A DNA stretch of 64,000 bases from CADEEN01 sp963751775 (lineage in GTDB: Bacteria > Pseudomonadota > Gammaproteobacteria > Burkholderiales > Burkholderiaceae_C). The translations under genes were made by a program, and so were the position numbers. The notes under the pieces are model-generated. The model was given only the letters and a program-made list of their open reading frames with translations. It had not been told where the DNA came from and made no database searches. The stretch is from the NCBI GenBank assembly GCA_963751775.1, contig CAVVVW010000011.1:1-64000 (forward strand). Reading direction: 5' to 3'. This document shows, in pieces, positions 8,678 to 17,889 of the stretch (within the stretch, counting starts at the first letter, position 1; every line of letters begins with the position of its first letter).

Positions 8678-11236
8678 TCACTCCATCGCCGCCTTGCGCA
8701 GCGTTTCCACCACCGGCCGGCGCAGCACTTCGCGCAGGCCCCACCAGCCCGCCGCCAGGGCCAGCGTGGCGCCGCCCGCGCCACCGGCCAGCGGCACCCA
8801 CCACGACGCGGTCCACTGGAACTCGAAGGCGTAGCGCGCCAGCGCCCAGCCCACGACCATCGCCGCCAGCGAGGCCAGCACACCGGCCAGCGCACCGACG
8901 CCGAGCAACTCGGCGCGCTGCACCTGGGCCAGCAGCTTGCGTCCGGCGCCCAGCGCGCGCATCACGGCGAACTCCCTGGCGCGCTCGTCGCGCGTGGCGC
9001 TGACGGCCGCGAACAGCACCACCAGGCCGGCGGCCAGCGTGAAGGCGAACAGGAACTCGACCGCACGCACCACCTGGTCCAGGATCTGCTGCACCTGCGC
9101 GATCTGCTGCGAAACGTCGACCGTGGTGATGTTCGGGTAGTCGCGTGCCAGCGCGTTGTCGAAGCCGGGCTGCTCGGGCGCCCGAAAGGCGGCGATGGTG
9201 GTGGCCGGCAGGCCAGGCAGCTGCGGCCGTCGGGAACATGACGAAGAAGTTGACGCGCATCGAACCCCAGTCGACCTTGCGCAGGCTGGTGACGCGGCCC
9301 TCGCGCAGCGTGCCGGCGATATCGAAGCGCAGGCGGTCGCCGAGCTTCAAGCCCAGCGTGGTGGCCAGCCCCTCTTCGACGCTGAGCGCATTGGCTTCGT
9401 CGGCGCGCCAGCGGCCGCCGACGACGCGGTTGTGGCCCGGCAATTCGGCGCTGTGGCTGAGGTTGAACTCGCGCTCGACCAGGCGCTTGGCCCGATCGTC
9501 GCTGTAGCTGTCGGCACCGACGATGCGGTCGTTGATGGCCACCAGGCGGCCACGAATCATCGGGATACCAGTCGTAGCGCTCCACACCCGCCGTGGCCAG
9601 CGTGCGCCGGAAGTCCTCGGCCTGCTCGGGCTGGATGTTGATGACGAAACGGTTCGGCGCATCGCGCGGCGTGGCCGCGCGCCAACTGGCGATCAGGTCG
9701 GTGCGCAGCAGCACCAGCAGCACCAGCGCCAGCAGGCCGACCGCCAGTGCCGAGACCTGCAGCACGGCGAACGCCGGCCGCGCGGCGATCTGGCGCGTGG
9801 CCAGCACCAGCCAGCGCGGGGCCCGCGTTTCGGGCACCGCGCGCTTGAGCAACCACACCGCCAGCCACGACAGCAAAGCGAACAGCGCCGCCGCCGCCGC
9901 GAAGCCGCCGACCGCGATCAGCCCCAGCATCGTGTCGGCCGACACCGCCAGCAGCAGCGCGGCGAAGCCCAGCGCACCGGCGCCGAGCACGGCCAGCGAC
10001 GAGGCCTTGAGCGGCGCCGACATCGCGCCGGATCACGCGCAACGGCGGCACGCGCGCGAGCTGCAGCACCGGCGGCAGGCCAAAGCCCGCCAGCAGCGTG
10101 AGGCCGACGCCGATGCCGAAAAGTGCCGGCCAGGCCCCCGGCGCGGGCAGCTCGACGTTCACCAGCCCGGCGAGCAGGCCGACAAAGACCGTGTGCACGG
10201 CCAGGCCGAGCAGGACGCCGACCGCGCTGGCCAGCGCCCCGACGAGGCCGAACTCGATGCCGTAGGCCAGCGCGATCGAACGCTGCGGCTGGCCCAGCAC
10301 GCGCTGCATCGCGCAGTCGTCGAGGTGGCCGTTGGCGAAGTCGCGCGAGGCGATCGCCACCGCCACCGCCGCCAGCAATGCCGCCAGCAGCGCGACCAGG
10401 TTGAGGAACTTCTCGGCCCGGGCCAGCGTCTGCTTCATCTCGGGCCGGCCGGTTTCCATCGACTCGATGCGCACGCCGCGCAACGGGCCCTGCTCGACCT
10501 GGGCCTCGGCCCAGCGCACGTAGGCGGCCACGTCGGCATCGCGGCCGATCGGCGAGGCCACCGCCAGACGGTAGGTGACGCGGCTGGCGGGCTGCACCAG
10601 GCCGCTGGTCGCCAGGTCGACGTGGTTCACCATCACCCGCGGCGCAAAGCTCATGAAGCCCGCGCCGCGGTCGGGCTCGACGACGATCAGCCGCGTGATC
10701 TTCAACGCCGCGTCGCCGAGCAGCAAGACGTCGCCCATCTTCAGCTTGAGCGCATCGAGCAGCGCAGCGTCGACCCACACCGCGCCGCGCTCGGGCGCGC
10801 CGGCGGCATCGAGCACCTGCGCACCGGGCCCGGCCTGCAGCTTCATGCGGCCGCGCAGCGGATAGGCCTCGCTGACCGCCTTGACCGCCACCAGGCGCGA
10901 GGCGCCGCCCTGGGCCTCGGTCGCGCGGCCCATGCTCGGGAAGGTGGTGGTGGTGGCCACCGACAAGGCGCGACGGCGCGCCTCTTCGACGAAGGCCTGC
11001 GGCGCGGGCTTGTCGCTCGAGACGATGGCGTCGCCGCCGAGCATCTGCCGCGCATCGCGGGCCAGGCCGCGCTCGATGCGATCGGCGAAGAAGCCCACCG
11101 CGGTCAGCGCCGCCACGGCCAGCATCACCGCGGCCAGCAGCAGGCGCAATTCGCCGGCGCGAAAATCACGCTGCGTCTGGCGCCAGGCCAGCAACCAGAT
11201 CGAGGGGCGTCTGGTGGGGGATGTTGCAGGGCGCAT
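8678..11236 (-). CDS. FtsX-like ABC transporter permease (YbbP family); three apparent frameshifts
   Basis: An inner-membrane permease of about 851 residues once extra bases near 10022, 9560 and 9230 are removed. N-terminal membrane helix (LRLLLAAVMLAVAALTAVGFFADRI), a large periplasmic part beginning GLARDARQMLGGDAIVSSD, then two groups of helices of the FtsX type; the last ends ATRDERAREFAVMRALGAGRKLL, the usual cytoplasmic coupling segment, followed by ETLRKAAME. This fits the large YbbP-type subunits thought to work with a YbbA-like ATPase in lipoprotein or lysophospholipid export. No ATPase gene is adjacent, so its partner must be elsewhere. It reads away from the dioxygenase gene at 11329. 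Confidence 0.82.
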
Positions 11237-11328
11237 GGCGTGACGTTACCCGATCCGTGCACCGCTTGCGTACGCGGCGTGCAATGCACTGCAATGCCAA
11301 GGGCCGCCGTTTGCGCTCCAATGTGGGC

Positions 11329-12198
11329 ATGAACCACACCGCCCTGCCCGCCCTGTTCCTGTCGCACGGCTCGCCGATGACCGCGCTCGAGCCGCGTGCG
11401 GCCGGCGCCTTCATGCAACGCCTGGGCCCGGCCATCACGGCCACGTTCGGCCGGCCGCGTGCCATCCTGGCCTTGTCGGCGCACAGCCTGGCGCGCCAAC
11501 CCGCGCTGCTGGCCGCCGCACGCCACAGCGCGGTCTACGACTTCGGCGGCTTCGACCCCAAGCTGTACACGCTGCGCTACGACACCGCCGGCGCGCCCGA
11601 GTTGGCTCGGCGCGTGCAGGCTTTGCTGGCCGAGGCCGGCATCGCCGCGCAGTCGGTCGACCAGGGCGGGCTGGACCACGGCATCTGGACGCCGCTGCGC
11701 TATGCCTGGCCCGCAGCCGACATCCCGGTGCTGCCGCTGGCCTGGGTGCCGAGCCAGAGCCCGGCCCAGTTGTTCGCTCTCGGCCAGGCCCTGGCGCCGC
11801 TGGCGAGCGAGGGCGTGCTGGTGCTGGGCAGCGGCAGCATCACGCACAACCTGCGCCGGGTGTTCGCCGGCGGCCTGAACGCCAACGCCGAACAGCCCGA
11901 GATCGCCGAGAGCGCCGCCTTTTGCGACTGGGTGAACGAGCGCGGCCTGGCCCGCGACTGGGACACGCTGTTCGCCTACCGCCAGCGCGCACCGCACGCG
12001 GTGGACATGCACCCCACCGACGAGCACCTGCTGCCCTGGTACATCGCGGCCGGCGCCGGCGGGCGCGAGTTCCCCGCGCTGCGCCTGCACCACAGCGTGA
12101 CCTACGGCTCGCTGGCCATGGACGCCTATGCGTTCGGGGCCTCGGCGCCGGCGTTGGCGGCCGCAATGCAAGGGTCCGGCGCCACAATGCCGGCGTGA
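11329..12198 (+). CDS. LigB/YgiD-type extradiol ring-cleavage dioxygenase
   Basis: 289 residues, class III extradiol dioxygenase fold with a single metal. The active-site segments are present: LSHGSPM near the N-terminus, ALSAHS, DHGIWTPLRY, and LGSGSITHNL; the His residues in these supply metal ligands. The nearest known relatives are DODA-type enzymes such as E. coli YgiD, which cleaves 4,5-DOPA. The physiological substrate here is unknown. Its TGA overlaps the GTG of the next gene (GTGA), so the two are translationally coupled. ATG 11329 was chosen as the first start just before the conserved HGSP motif. Confidence 0.85.
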   Translation: MNHTALPALFLSHGSPMTALEPRAAGAFMQRLGPAITATFGRPRAILALSAHSLARQPALLAAARHSAVYDFGGFDPKLYTLRYDTAGAPELARRVQALLAEAGIAAQSVDQGGLDHGIWTPLRYAWPAADIPVLPLAWVPSQSPAQLFALGQALAPLASEGVLVLGSGSITHNLRRVFAGGLNANAEQPEIAESAAFCDWVNERGLARDWDTLFAYRQRAPHAVDMHPTDEHLLPWYIAAGAGGREFPALRLHHSVTYGSLAMDAYAFGASAPALAAAMQGSGATMPA

Positions 12199-12789
12199 CG
12201 CCGCTCGCTTCGCTGACGACCCCGCGCCTGGTGCTGCGCGCCAGCGAGCCGGCGCTGGCCGAGGCTGCCGCCGACTTCTACCGCCGCAACCGCGCGGCGC
12301 ACGCCGGCTGGAACCCGCCGCTCGGCGAGGCGACGTTCAGCGCCGACGGCCAGCGCCAGCTGCTGACCGAGACGGCCGCCGGCGCGGCCGCGGGCACGCG
12401 CATCGGCTGGTGGCTGTTTGCGCTGGCCGAGCCTGGCGTTGCGATCGGCCAGATCCACTTCTCGCAGATCGTGCAGCGCGCGTTCTGCAGCGCCATGCTC
12501 GGCTATGCCATCGACACCGCGCACGAAGGCCGCGGCTTGATGCGCGAAGCGCTGCAGGCCGCATTGGCCGACGCCTTCGGCCCGCGCGTGCGACTGCACC
12601 GGGTGCAGGCCAACGTGCGGCCCGAAAACACCCGCAGCCTGGCGCTGCTGGCGCGGCTGGGCTTCGAGCGCGAAGGGCCTGGCGCGCGAATACCTGTTCA
12701 TCGACGGCGCCTGGCGCGACCATGTCATGACCGCGCGGCTCAATCCGGACTGGCCGCCCGGCAACGCCGCCGCCACCGGGTTGAACTAG
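12195..12789 (+). CDS. RimJ/RimL-type GNAT N-acetyltransferase; one apparent frameshift
   Basis: About 197 residues. GTG at 12195 overlaps the dioxygenase stop. It has TPRLVLR at the N-terminus, the acetyl-CoA loop as GYAIDTAHEGRGLMREAL, and HRVQANVRPENTRSLALLARLGF, which are typical of RimJ/RimL enzymes that acetylate protein N-termini or small amines. One extra G in a GGG run near 12675 must be removed; the tail then reads AREYLFIDGAWRDHVMTARL. Its stop shares a CTAG with the stop of the convergent substrate-binding protein gene. The substrate is not predictable. Confidence 0.8.
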
Positions 12790-14372
12790 CGCAGCGTGAC
12801 CCAGCGCAATTCGAGCACGTCGTTGGGCCAGTGCACCACGTCGACGTTGGGCTTCATGACCCAGTTCTGCTGCCGGCGGTAGAGCGGGATCATCGGCAGC
12901 TCGGCGTTGAGGATGCGCAGCGCATCGCCGGCCATCTGGCGGCGCCGGGCCAGGTTCGGCTCGACGCGGATGGCGTCGATCAGCGTGTCGAGCTTGGGGT
13001 TGCTGTAGCGGCCGGCGTTGAAGGCGCCGGCCGTCAGCCCGTCGTTCGTGCGCACCACCGACTGCAGCACGCCCCACGGATCGGGGTTCGGGCTCCAGCC
13101 GAACTCGATCAGGCTGCCGGTGCCCTGGCTCAGCTTGGGAAAGAACACCGAGCTCGGCGACGTGACCAGGCTGGCGCGGATGCCCACGCGCTCGAGCATG
13201 GCCACCGCGGCCTGGCACACCGACGCCCGCCAGGCCACGTTGACGCAGTCCATCTGCAGCGAGAAGCCGTTCTCGTAGCCGGCCTCCTTCAGCAGTGCGC
13301 GCGCCGCAGCGGCGTCGGCCTTGGGGCGTTGCTCGAACTCGGGCAGGTAGCCGTCGACCAGCGGCGAGACGAACGAGCCGGTGACCTTGCCCTCGCCGCG
13401 CAGCACCTGGCGCACGATCAGGTCGGTGTCGATGGCCAGCTGCACGGCACGTCGAACGCGCAGGTCCTTGAACGGGTTGCGGCCCTTGACGTCGCTGCCC
13501 GGCAGCTCGGCGCTGTGCTGGTCGAGCGCGAAGTACTGCGTGCCGATGTCGCCGCCGGTGTCGACCTTGAGCGACTTGTCGGCCTTCAGGCGCGCCAGGT
13601 CCTGGAACGGCGGGTCGATGACCAGGTCGACCTGACCCGAGGCCAGCGCCGACAGCCTTGTCGCGTCGGCCTGAATCACCTGGTACACCACCTCGTCGAG
13701 GTTGCCGCCGCCGAACGGCGTGCCCTTGCCCCACCACGCCGGGTTGGCGCGCAGCACGGTGCGCACATCGGCCTCGTAGCGCACGAGCACGAACGGCCCG
13801 GTGCCGTTGGCGTTGCGTACGGCGAAGGTTTCCTGCTTGGCGTTGTAGTCCTGCGGCTTGACGACGTTGTGCTGCTCGCACCAGGCCTTGCTCATCATCG
13901 CGACGAGGTACAGCTTCTCCGGCAGCACCGCATCGGGCGCCGCCGTGGTGACCTCGATCGTCAGCGCGTCGACCTTGCGCGCGCCGCTGATGCCCTGCAT
14001 CTGGTTGCGGCGCTGCGAAGCGTTGTCCAGCGCGCGCGTGATCGAGAACACCGCGTCGTCGGCACCGAACGTGCTGCCGTCGTGGAACTTCACGCCCGGG
14101 CGCAGCTTGAAGCGCCAGGTCAGCGGGTCGACCATCTCCCACGCCGTGGCCAGCGACGGCTCGAGTTTGTAATCCTTGGCGCGATTGACCAGGCCCTCGT
14201 AGACCTGCGTCACGACCCGCGTCTGGTAAAGCAGCGCCAGCGCGTGCGGGTCCATCGATTGCGGGTCGAACGCGCTGGCATAGCGCAGCGTCTTGCCCTG
14301 CGCCGCAGCGGGCAGCGGCGCGGCAGCGCAGGCCAGTGCGCAGATCAGCGTGGCGATCCATCGGTGGTTCAC
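12786..14372 (-). CDS. Family 5 ABC substrate-binding protein (peptide/nickel type)
   Basis: 528 residues, periplasmic. GTG at 14372 is supported by GGAGGG seven bases upstream and gives a signal peptide, IATLICALACAAAPLPAAAQ. The body matches DppA/OppA-like binding proteins: LRYASAFDPQSMDPH, WRFKLRPGVKFHDGSTFGADDAVFSI, FKDLRVRRAVQLAID, and the late LIEFGWSPNPDPWG. These proteins bind peptides, nickel or opines and hand them to an ABC permease. No permease or ATPase is nearby. It lies directly downstream of a BMP-family binding protein whose stop codon overlaps its ribosome binding site region, so the two are one operon. Confidence 0.88.
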   Translation of the reverse strand: MNHRWIATLICALACAAAPLPAAAQGKTLRYASAFDPQSMDPHALALLYQTRVVTQVYEGLVNRAKDYKLEPSLATAWEMVDPLTWRFKLRPGVKFHDGSTFGADDAVFSITRALDNASQRRNQMQGISGARKVDALTIEVTTAAPDAVLPEKLYLVAMMSKAWCEQHNVVKPQDYNAKQETFAVRNANGTGPFVLVRYEADVRTVLRANPAWWGKGTPFGGGNLDEVVYQVIQADATRLSALASGQVDLVIDPPFQDLARLKADKSLKVDTGGDIGTQYFALDQHSAELPGSDVKGRNPFKDLRVRRAVQLAIDTDLIVRQVLRGEGKVTGSFVSPLVDGYLPEFEQRPKADAAAARALLKEAGYENGFSLQMDCVNVAWRASVCQAAVAMLERVGIRASLVTSPSSVFFPKLSQGTGSLIEFGWSPNPDPWGVLQSVVRTNDGLTAGAFNAGRYSNPKLDTLIDAIRVEPNLARRRQMAGDALRILNAELPMIPLYRRQQNWVMKPNVDVVHWPNDVLELRWVTLR

Positions 14373-14386
14373 GTCGCGACCCTCCT

Positions 14387-15467
14387 TCAAGGCCTGGGCA
14401 GCGTACCCGAGACACCGAGCACGAACCAGTCCATGCGCGCGATGGCTTCGTCGGACAGCGCGCCGCGCTCGTTGCGCACCACCCCGGCCTGGTCGACCAG
14501 CCGGCCGCTGAACGGCGCGGCCTTGCCGGCCACGAGCATGGCCTCGCGCGCCGCGAGTTCCTGGCGCACCAGCGGCCGGCAGCGCTGGCGACACCGCCGC
14601 CAGCTTGACCATGCCGTCCTTCATGCCGCCCCACACCGGCCGGGCCTGCCAGCGGCCCGCGATCACGCTCTGCGCCACCCGCGTGTAGTAGCCACTCCAG
14701 TCGGCGGTCACGGCGGCGAGTTGCGCCGTGGGCGCCTGCGCGCGCATGTCGCTCTGGTAGGCGATCAGCTTGACGCCCTTCTCTTCCGCCGCCTGCGGCA
14801 CCGCGGCCGAGGCGCTGTGGTTGGTCAGCACGTCGGCGCCGGCGTTGATCAGCGCGAGCGCCGCTTCGCGCTCGCGCGCCGGGTCGAACCAGGTGTTGAG
14901 CCAGAGCACGCGCACGCTGGCCTTCGGGTTGGCGGCCTGCATGCCGAGCGCAAAGGCGTTGATGCCCTGCACGACCTCGGGCACCGGGAACCCCGCCACA
15001 TAGCCGGCGATACCCGACTGGCTGGTCTTGCCCGCCAACCAGCCCGCCAGCCAGCGGCCCTCGTAGAAGCGCGCGTTGTAGGTGTTGAGGTTGGCCGCCG
15101 TCTTGTAGCCGCCGGCATGCTCGAACTTCACGCCGGGCAGGTCGGCCGCGGCGCGCAGCGCCGGCTCGAGATAGCCGAAGCTGGTGGCAAAGATCAGCTG
15201 CGTGCCCTGTGCGGCGAGGTCGCGCATCACGCGCTCGGCGTCGGCGCCCTCGGGCACGGCTTCGACGAAGCGCGTCGCGACCTGGCCGCCGAGGGCACGC
15301 TGCATCGCCTGCCGCGCCTGATCGTGCTGGTAGGTCCAACCGGCCTGGCCGATCGGCGTCACGTAGACGAAGCCGACCTGCAACGGCCCGGCCGCCATGG
15401 CCGCGAACGCGAAGGCCGAGAGAAACATCGACACGAGCAGGCGCCCGCGGATGAGGTTTTTTGACAT
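14387..15467 (-). CDS. BMP/PnrA-family substrate-binding protein; one apparent frameshift
   Basis: About 359 residues, with a non-lipidated signal peptide (LLVSMFLSAFAFAAMA). ATG 15467 is preceded by GAGGAC. BMP-family binding proteins bind purine nucleosides or similar small molecules. Family features: VGFVYVTPIGQAGWTYQHD, ATSFGYLEPAL, KFEHAGGYKTAANLNTY and GADVLTNHSASAAV. One extra base near 14585 must be removed to join VSPALP to LVRQELAAREAML; the end is LGVSGTLPRP. It resembles the lipoprotein at 19727-20875 throughout, so the two are paralogues, but this copy lacks a lipobox Cys. It is followed by a family 5 binding protein, an unusual pairing. Confidence 0.85.
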
Positions 15468-15703
15468 GGTTGTCCTCGACATGGCCACCGGATGACGGGC
15501 CTGCGCGGCGGGTGGCACGCGGTGCGCAGGGCGCCGGATTGTAGGCGCCGCGCCCCGGCCACTGCCTCCCGCGGCGACGGCGACGTGGCGATGCACTTGA
15601 CGATGGTCCGTCCGAGCGGCGACATTGGTGCGCCCGCGCCAAGCGGGCGGCACCGTCCCGATATCGCTGCCTTGCGCCCCGATGGGCGTCAACCGTCTGT
15701 GCC

Positions 15704-16090
15704 ATGCCAATGCCGCTGCCTGCCACCGTCGTGCGCGAGTTCTGGCGCCTCATGGCGTCCAATGATTTCGCCTGTGTGGCTGCCGTGCTGGCACCTGACT
15801 TTGTGCTCGATTGGCCGCAGTCCAACGAGCGCATCCGCGGTGCGGCGCGCTTTGCCCGGATGAACGCGGAATATCCGGCGCATGGTCCCTGGCAGTTCAC
15901 CCTGAATCGACTCGTCACTAGCGACTCCGAGGTGGTCACGGATGTCACGGTCACGGACGGAGTACAGACTGCGCGTGCGATCTCCTTCTTCACCGTCGTC
16001 GCGGGAAAGATCACGCGGCTTGTCGAGTTCTGGCCCGAACCGTATCCTGCGCCCGTCAACCGCAAGCACTTGGTCGAAGCCATCGCATGA
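15704..16090 (+). CDS. SnoaL-like / NTF2-family small protein
   Basis: 128 residues. The pattern VVREFWRLMASNDFACVAAVLAPDFVLDWPQS, then IRGAARFARMN, and FFTVVAGKITRLVEFWPE, is that of the SnoaL-like NTF2 fold, a small cone-shaped barrel used by isomerases, hydrolases and many proteins of unknown role. No catalytic residues can be assigned. ATG 15704 is used; a second ATG at 15710 is possible and no strong ribosome binding site is visible. It begins a run of small rightward genes (15.7-18.5 kb) that look accessory. Confidence 0.7.
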   Translation: MPMPLPATVVREFWRLMASNDFACVAAVLAPDFVLDWPQSNERIRGAARFARMNAEYPAHGPWQFTLNRLVTSDSEVVTDVTVTDGVQTARAISFFTVVAGKITRLVEFWPEPYPAPVNRKHLVEAIA

Positions 16091-16209
16091 GCATCTGGCA
16101 TACCCATGCCGGCGCCTTGTCGCACACGAAGCGCAATGGCTGGCCGCGCCCGCCGCCGCACGCGTGAACCGTATCGCCAGGCGTCGCATTTCTCCCGCAG
16201 CCCACTCCC

Positions 16210-16701
16210 ATGCTCTCGCACATCCCCTTGTGGCCCTTCGCGATACTTGCGCTGCTCGTTGCGCTGGGCGTCTGGCAGCGTCGCACGCGCGAGCTCAATG
16301 CGGCGGCGCCGGCCGCCATTGCCGCCGCGTTCCTGGCGTACTCGATCTATGGCGTCGTGAGCTCGTTCGGTGTCGGCCTGCCGTCGTTGGTGGCATGGGT
16401 GGCCGGTCTCGTCTTGGCCCTGACAGTGGGTCGGCCGGTCTTCGCTCCACGAGGGCTCATGCCCGCGGCCCAACCCAACCGCGTCCTGGTGCCGGGGAGC
16501 TGGCTGCCACTGGGGCTCATGCTCTGCATCTTCGCGGCCAAGTTCCTGGTGGGCTTTGTCACCGGCGCGCGCCTGGCGTTCGGGCACAGTGCGTGGTTCG
16601 CAGCCGCGGTCGGGCTTGTGCTCGGCGCGTCGAGCGGCGCGTTCGTCGTGCGCGCCATTGCCGTGCTCCGATTTGCGCGGCGAAAGCAGAGCGATGCCTG
16701 A
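16210..16701 (+). CDS. Small integral membrane protein of unknown function
   Basis: 163 residues with about five hydrophobic helices: WPFAILALLVALGVW, AAAPAAIAAAFLAYSIYGVV, LVAWVAGLVLALTVG, LPLGLMLCIFAAKFLVGFV and AWFAAAVGLVLGASSGAFVVRAI. It resembles uncharacterised inner-membrane proteins of about this size in Burkholderiales. Its TGA overlaps the start of the TfoX-domain gene by eight bases, so the two are probably co-translated. No functional motif is visible. Confidence 0.65.
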   Translation: MLSHIPLWPFAILALLVALGVWQRRTRELNAAAPAAIAAAFLAYSIYGVVSSFGVGLPSLVAWVAGLVLALTVGRPVFAPRGLMPAAQPNRVLVPGSWLPLGLMLCIFAAKFLVGFVTGARLAFGHSAWFAAAVGLVLGASSGAFVVRAIAVLRFARRKQSDA

Positions 16702-17080
16702 CCCGTCGCTGCAGTTGCCGAACCTCGGCCCCAAGTCCCGTCAGATGCTGGCCCTCGCCGGCATCACCACGATGGCGCAGCTGCACAAGTTCGGCTCGGT
16801 GGCGGCATACGCGCGCGCCAAACAGGTCGGCACCAACGTCAGCCTCAATCTTCTGTGGGCGCTGGAAGGCGTGTTGACCGGCCTGCCCTGGCAGACGGTC
16901 GCGCGGGAGCACCGCACCAGCCTGTTGCTCGCCCTCGAGGAGTACCAACGGCGGTCCGACGCGAAGGCGGGAAGCCCCGCATCTCGTTCGCAGGCCGACG
17001 CGCCAAAGCGGCCGCGCGGCGCTCCGCGTGAACGCCAGGCACCAACGTCCCGGCGTCCTGTTCAATCAAGACATCGGTGA
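16694..17080 (+). CDS. TfoX C-terminal domain protein
   Basis: 128 residues. The first 90 match the TfoX/Sxy C-terminal domain: LPNLGPKSRQMLALAGITTMAQL, a helix-hairpin-like AYARAK, and SLNLLWALEGVLTGLPWQTV...RTSLLLALE. In full-length TfoX/Sxy this follows an N-terminal domain needed for competence regulation; here the N-terminal domain is absent, as in many stand-alone members whose role is unknown. The last 40 residues are basic and rich in Arg, Pro and Ser and probably disordered. ATG 16694 lies inside the end of the preceding membrane-protein gene. Confidence 0.78.
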   Translation: MPDPSLQLPNLGPKSRQMLALAGITTMAQLHKFGSVAAYARAKQVGTNVSLNLLWALEGVLTGLPWQTVAREHRTSLLLALEEYQRRSDAKAGSPASRSQADAPKRPRGAPRERQAPTSRRPVQSRHR

Positions 17081-17085
17081 ACACC

Positions 17086-17151
17086 ATGTCCCAGCTTCGC
17101 GTTGAGAGTTTCACCATCGCGCTCGATGGTTGCGGGGCCGGTCTGGCTTGA
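17086..17151 (+). pseudogene. Relic: N-terminal 16 or so codons of a DHFR/RibD-like reductase gene
   Basis: ATG 17086 opens MSQLRVESFTIALDGCGAG and stops at TGA 17149-17151. The intact reductase gene at 17890 begins MSKLRVESFTISLDGYGAG. The match at DNA level covers about 50 bases with a few third-position and replacement changes, so this is a decayed copy and not a recent duplicate or an assembly artefact. The rest of the gene is gone; a DUF4396 gene follows instead. It could be left from a recombination between two related reductase genes. Confidence 0.7.
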
Positions 17152-17253
17152 ACCTTGTGCGACGGACGAGCCCACCCGGCTGCGATCGCACTTGACCTTC
17201 CAACGATGGGAACGTCTACGCTGCAGTCCGCAACTCAGCCTAGGAGCTCCACT

Positions 17254-17757
17254 ATGAATCATGCAGACCACGCGCATCATGCCGACATCGGCCAGGCGCA
17301 TTCGGTTCATCACGCTGCCCCCGAATCGCTGAACGCCACGGCCCTCGTTGCCACCCTGCACTGTCTGCTGGGCTGTGCCATTGGCGAGGTGGCCGGTTTG
17401 TTCATCGGTACCGCCCTGGGTTGGGGCAATGCCGCGACCATCGCCTTGGCCGTCGTGCTGGCGTTCACATCTGGCTTCGCACTCACCGCACTGCCGTTCT
17501 TGCGCCGCGGCTACACCCTCAAGTCCGCCCTGCGAATCGCGCTCGCCGCAGATGCCGCCTCGATCGCGATCATGGAGATCGTCGACAACGCCGTGATGCT
17601 CATCGTTCCGGGCGCGATGAGCGCACCCGCTGGGTCGCTGCACTTCTGGGGCAGCATGGCCGCGTCACTGGCGGTCGCTGGCGCGGCCGCATATCCTGTG
17701 AACCGTTGGCTCATCGCCAGGGGACGCGGGCACGCCGTGGCACATGCACACCATTGA
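17254..17757 (+). CDS. DUF4396-family membrane protein
   Basis: 167 residues. ATG 17254 has AGGAG nine bases upstream. A His-rich N-terminus (HADHAHHADIGQAHSVHH) precedes about four membrane helices: LVATLHCLLGCAIGEVAGLFIGTALG, AATIALAVVLAFTSGFALTALPFL, SALRIALAADAASIAIMEIVDNAVMLIV and FWGSMAASLAVAGAAAYPVNRWLI. It ends in another His-rich tail (HAVAHAHH). This is the pattern of DUF4396 proteins. The His-rich termini suggest metal binding, but that is inference. It sits between the reductase relic and the intact reductase. Confidence 0.78.
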   Translation: MNHADHAHHADIGQAHSVHHAAPESLNATALVATLHCLLGCAIGEVAGLFIGTALGWGNAATIALAVVLAFTSGFALTALPFLRRGYTLKSALRIALAADAASIAIMEIVDNAVMLIVPGAMSAPAGSLHFWGSMAASLAVAGAAAYPVNRWLIARGRGHAVAHAHH

Positions 17758-17889
17758 AGTCATCCCCTCGTCGACGACCTGGCCTTCCATCGAGTGGGCA
17801 CGCAACAGCGTGACACTGCAATCCCTCGCGTCGAACATTGGGCGCTCACAAGGCGCGCTTCCCGCTGGCTCGCAGCCCAGAGGAAAAAC

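Noticed and set aside
11922..15464. A long + strand frame of 1180 codons and others such as 1052-3307, 3308-5980, 41570-43306 and 52456-54765
   Set aside because: These lie opposite or out of frame with well-supported genes and have repetitive Arg/Ala/His/Val composition with no recognisable fold.
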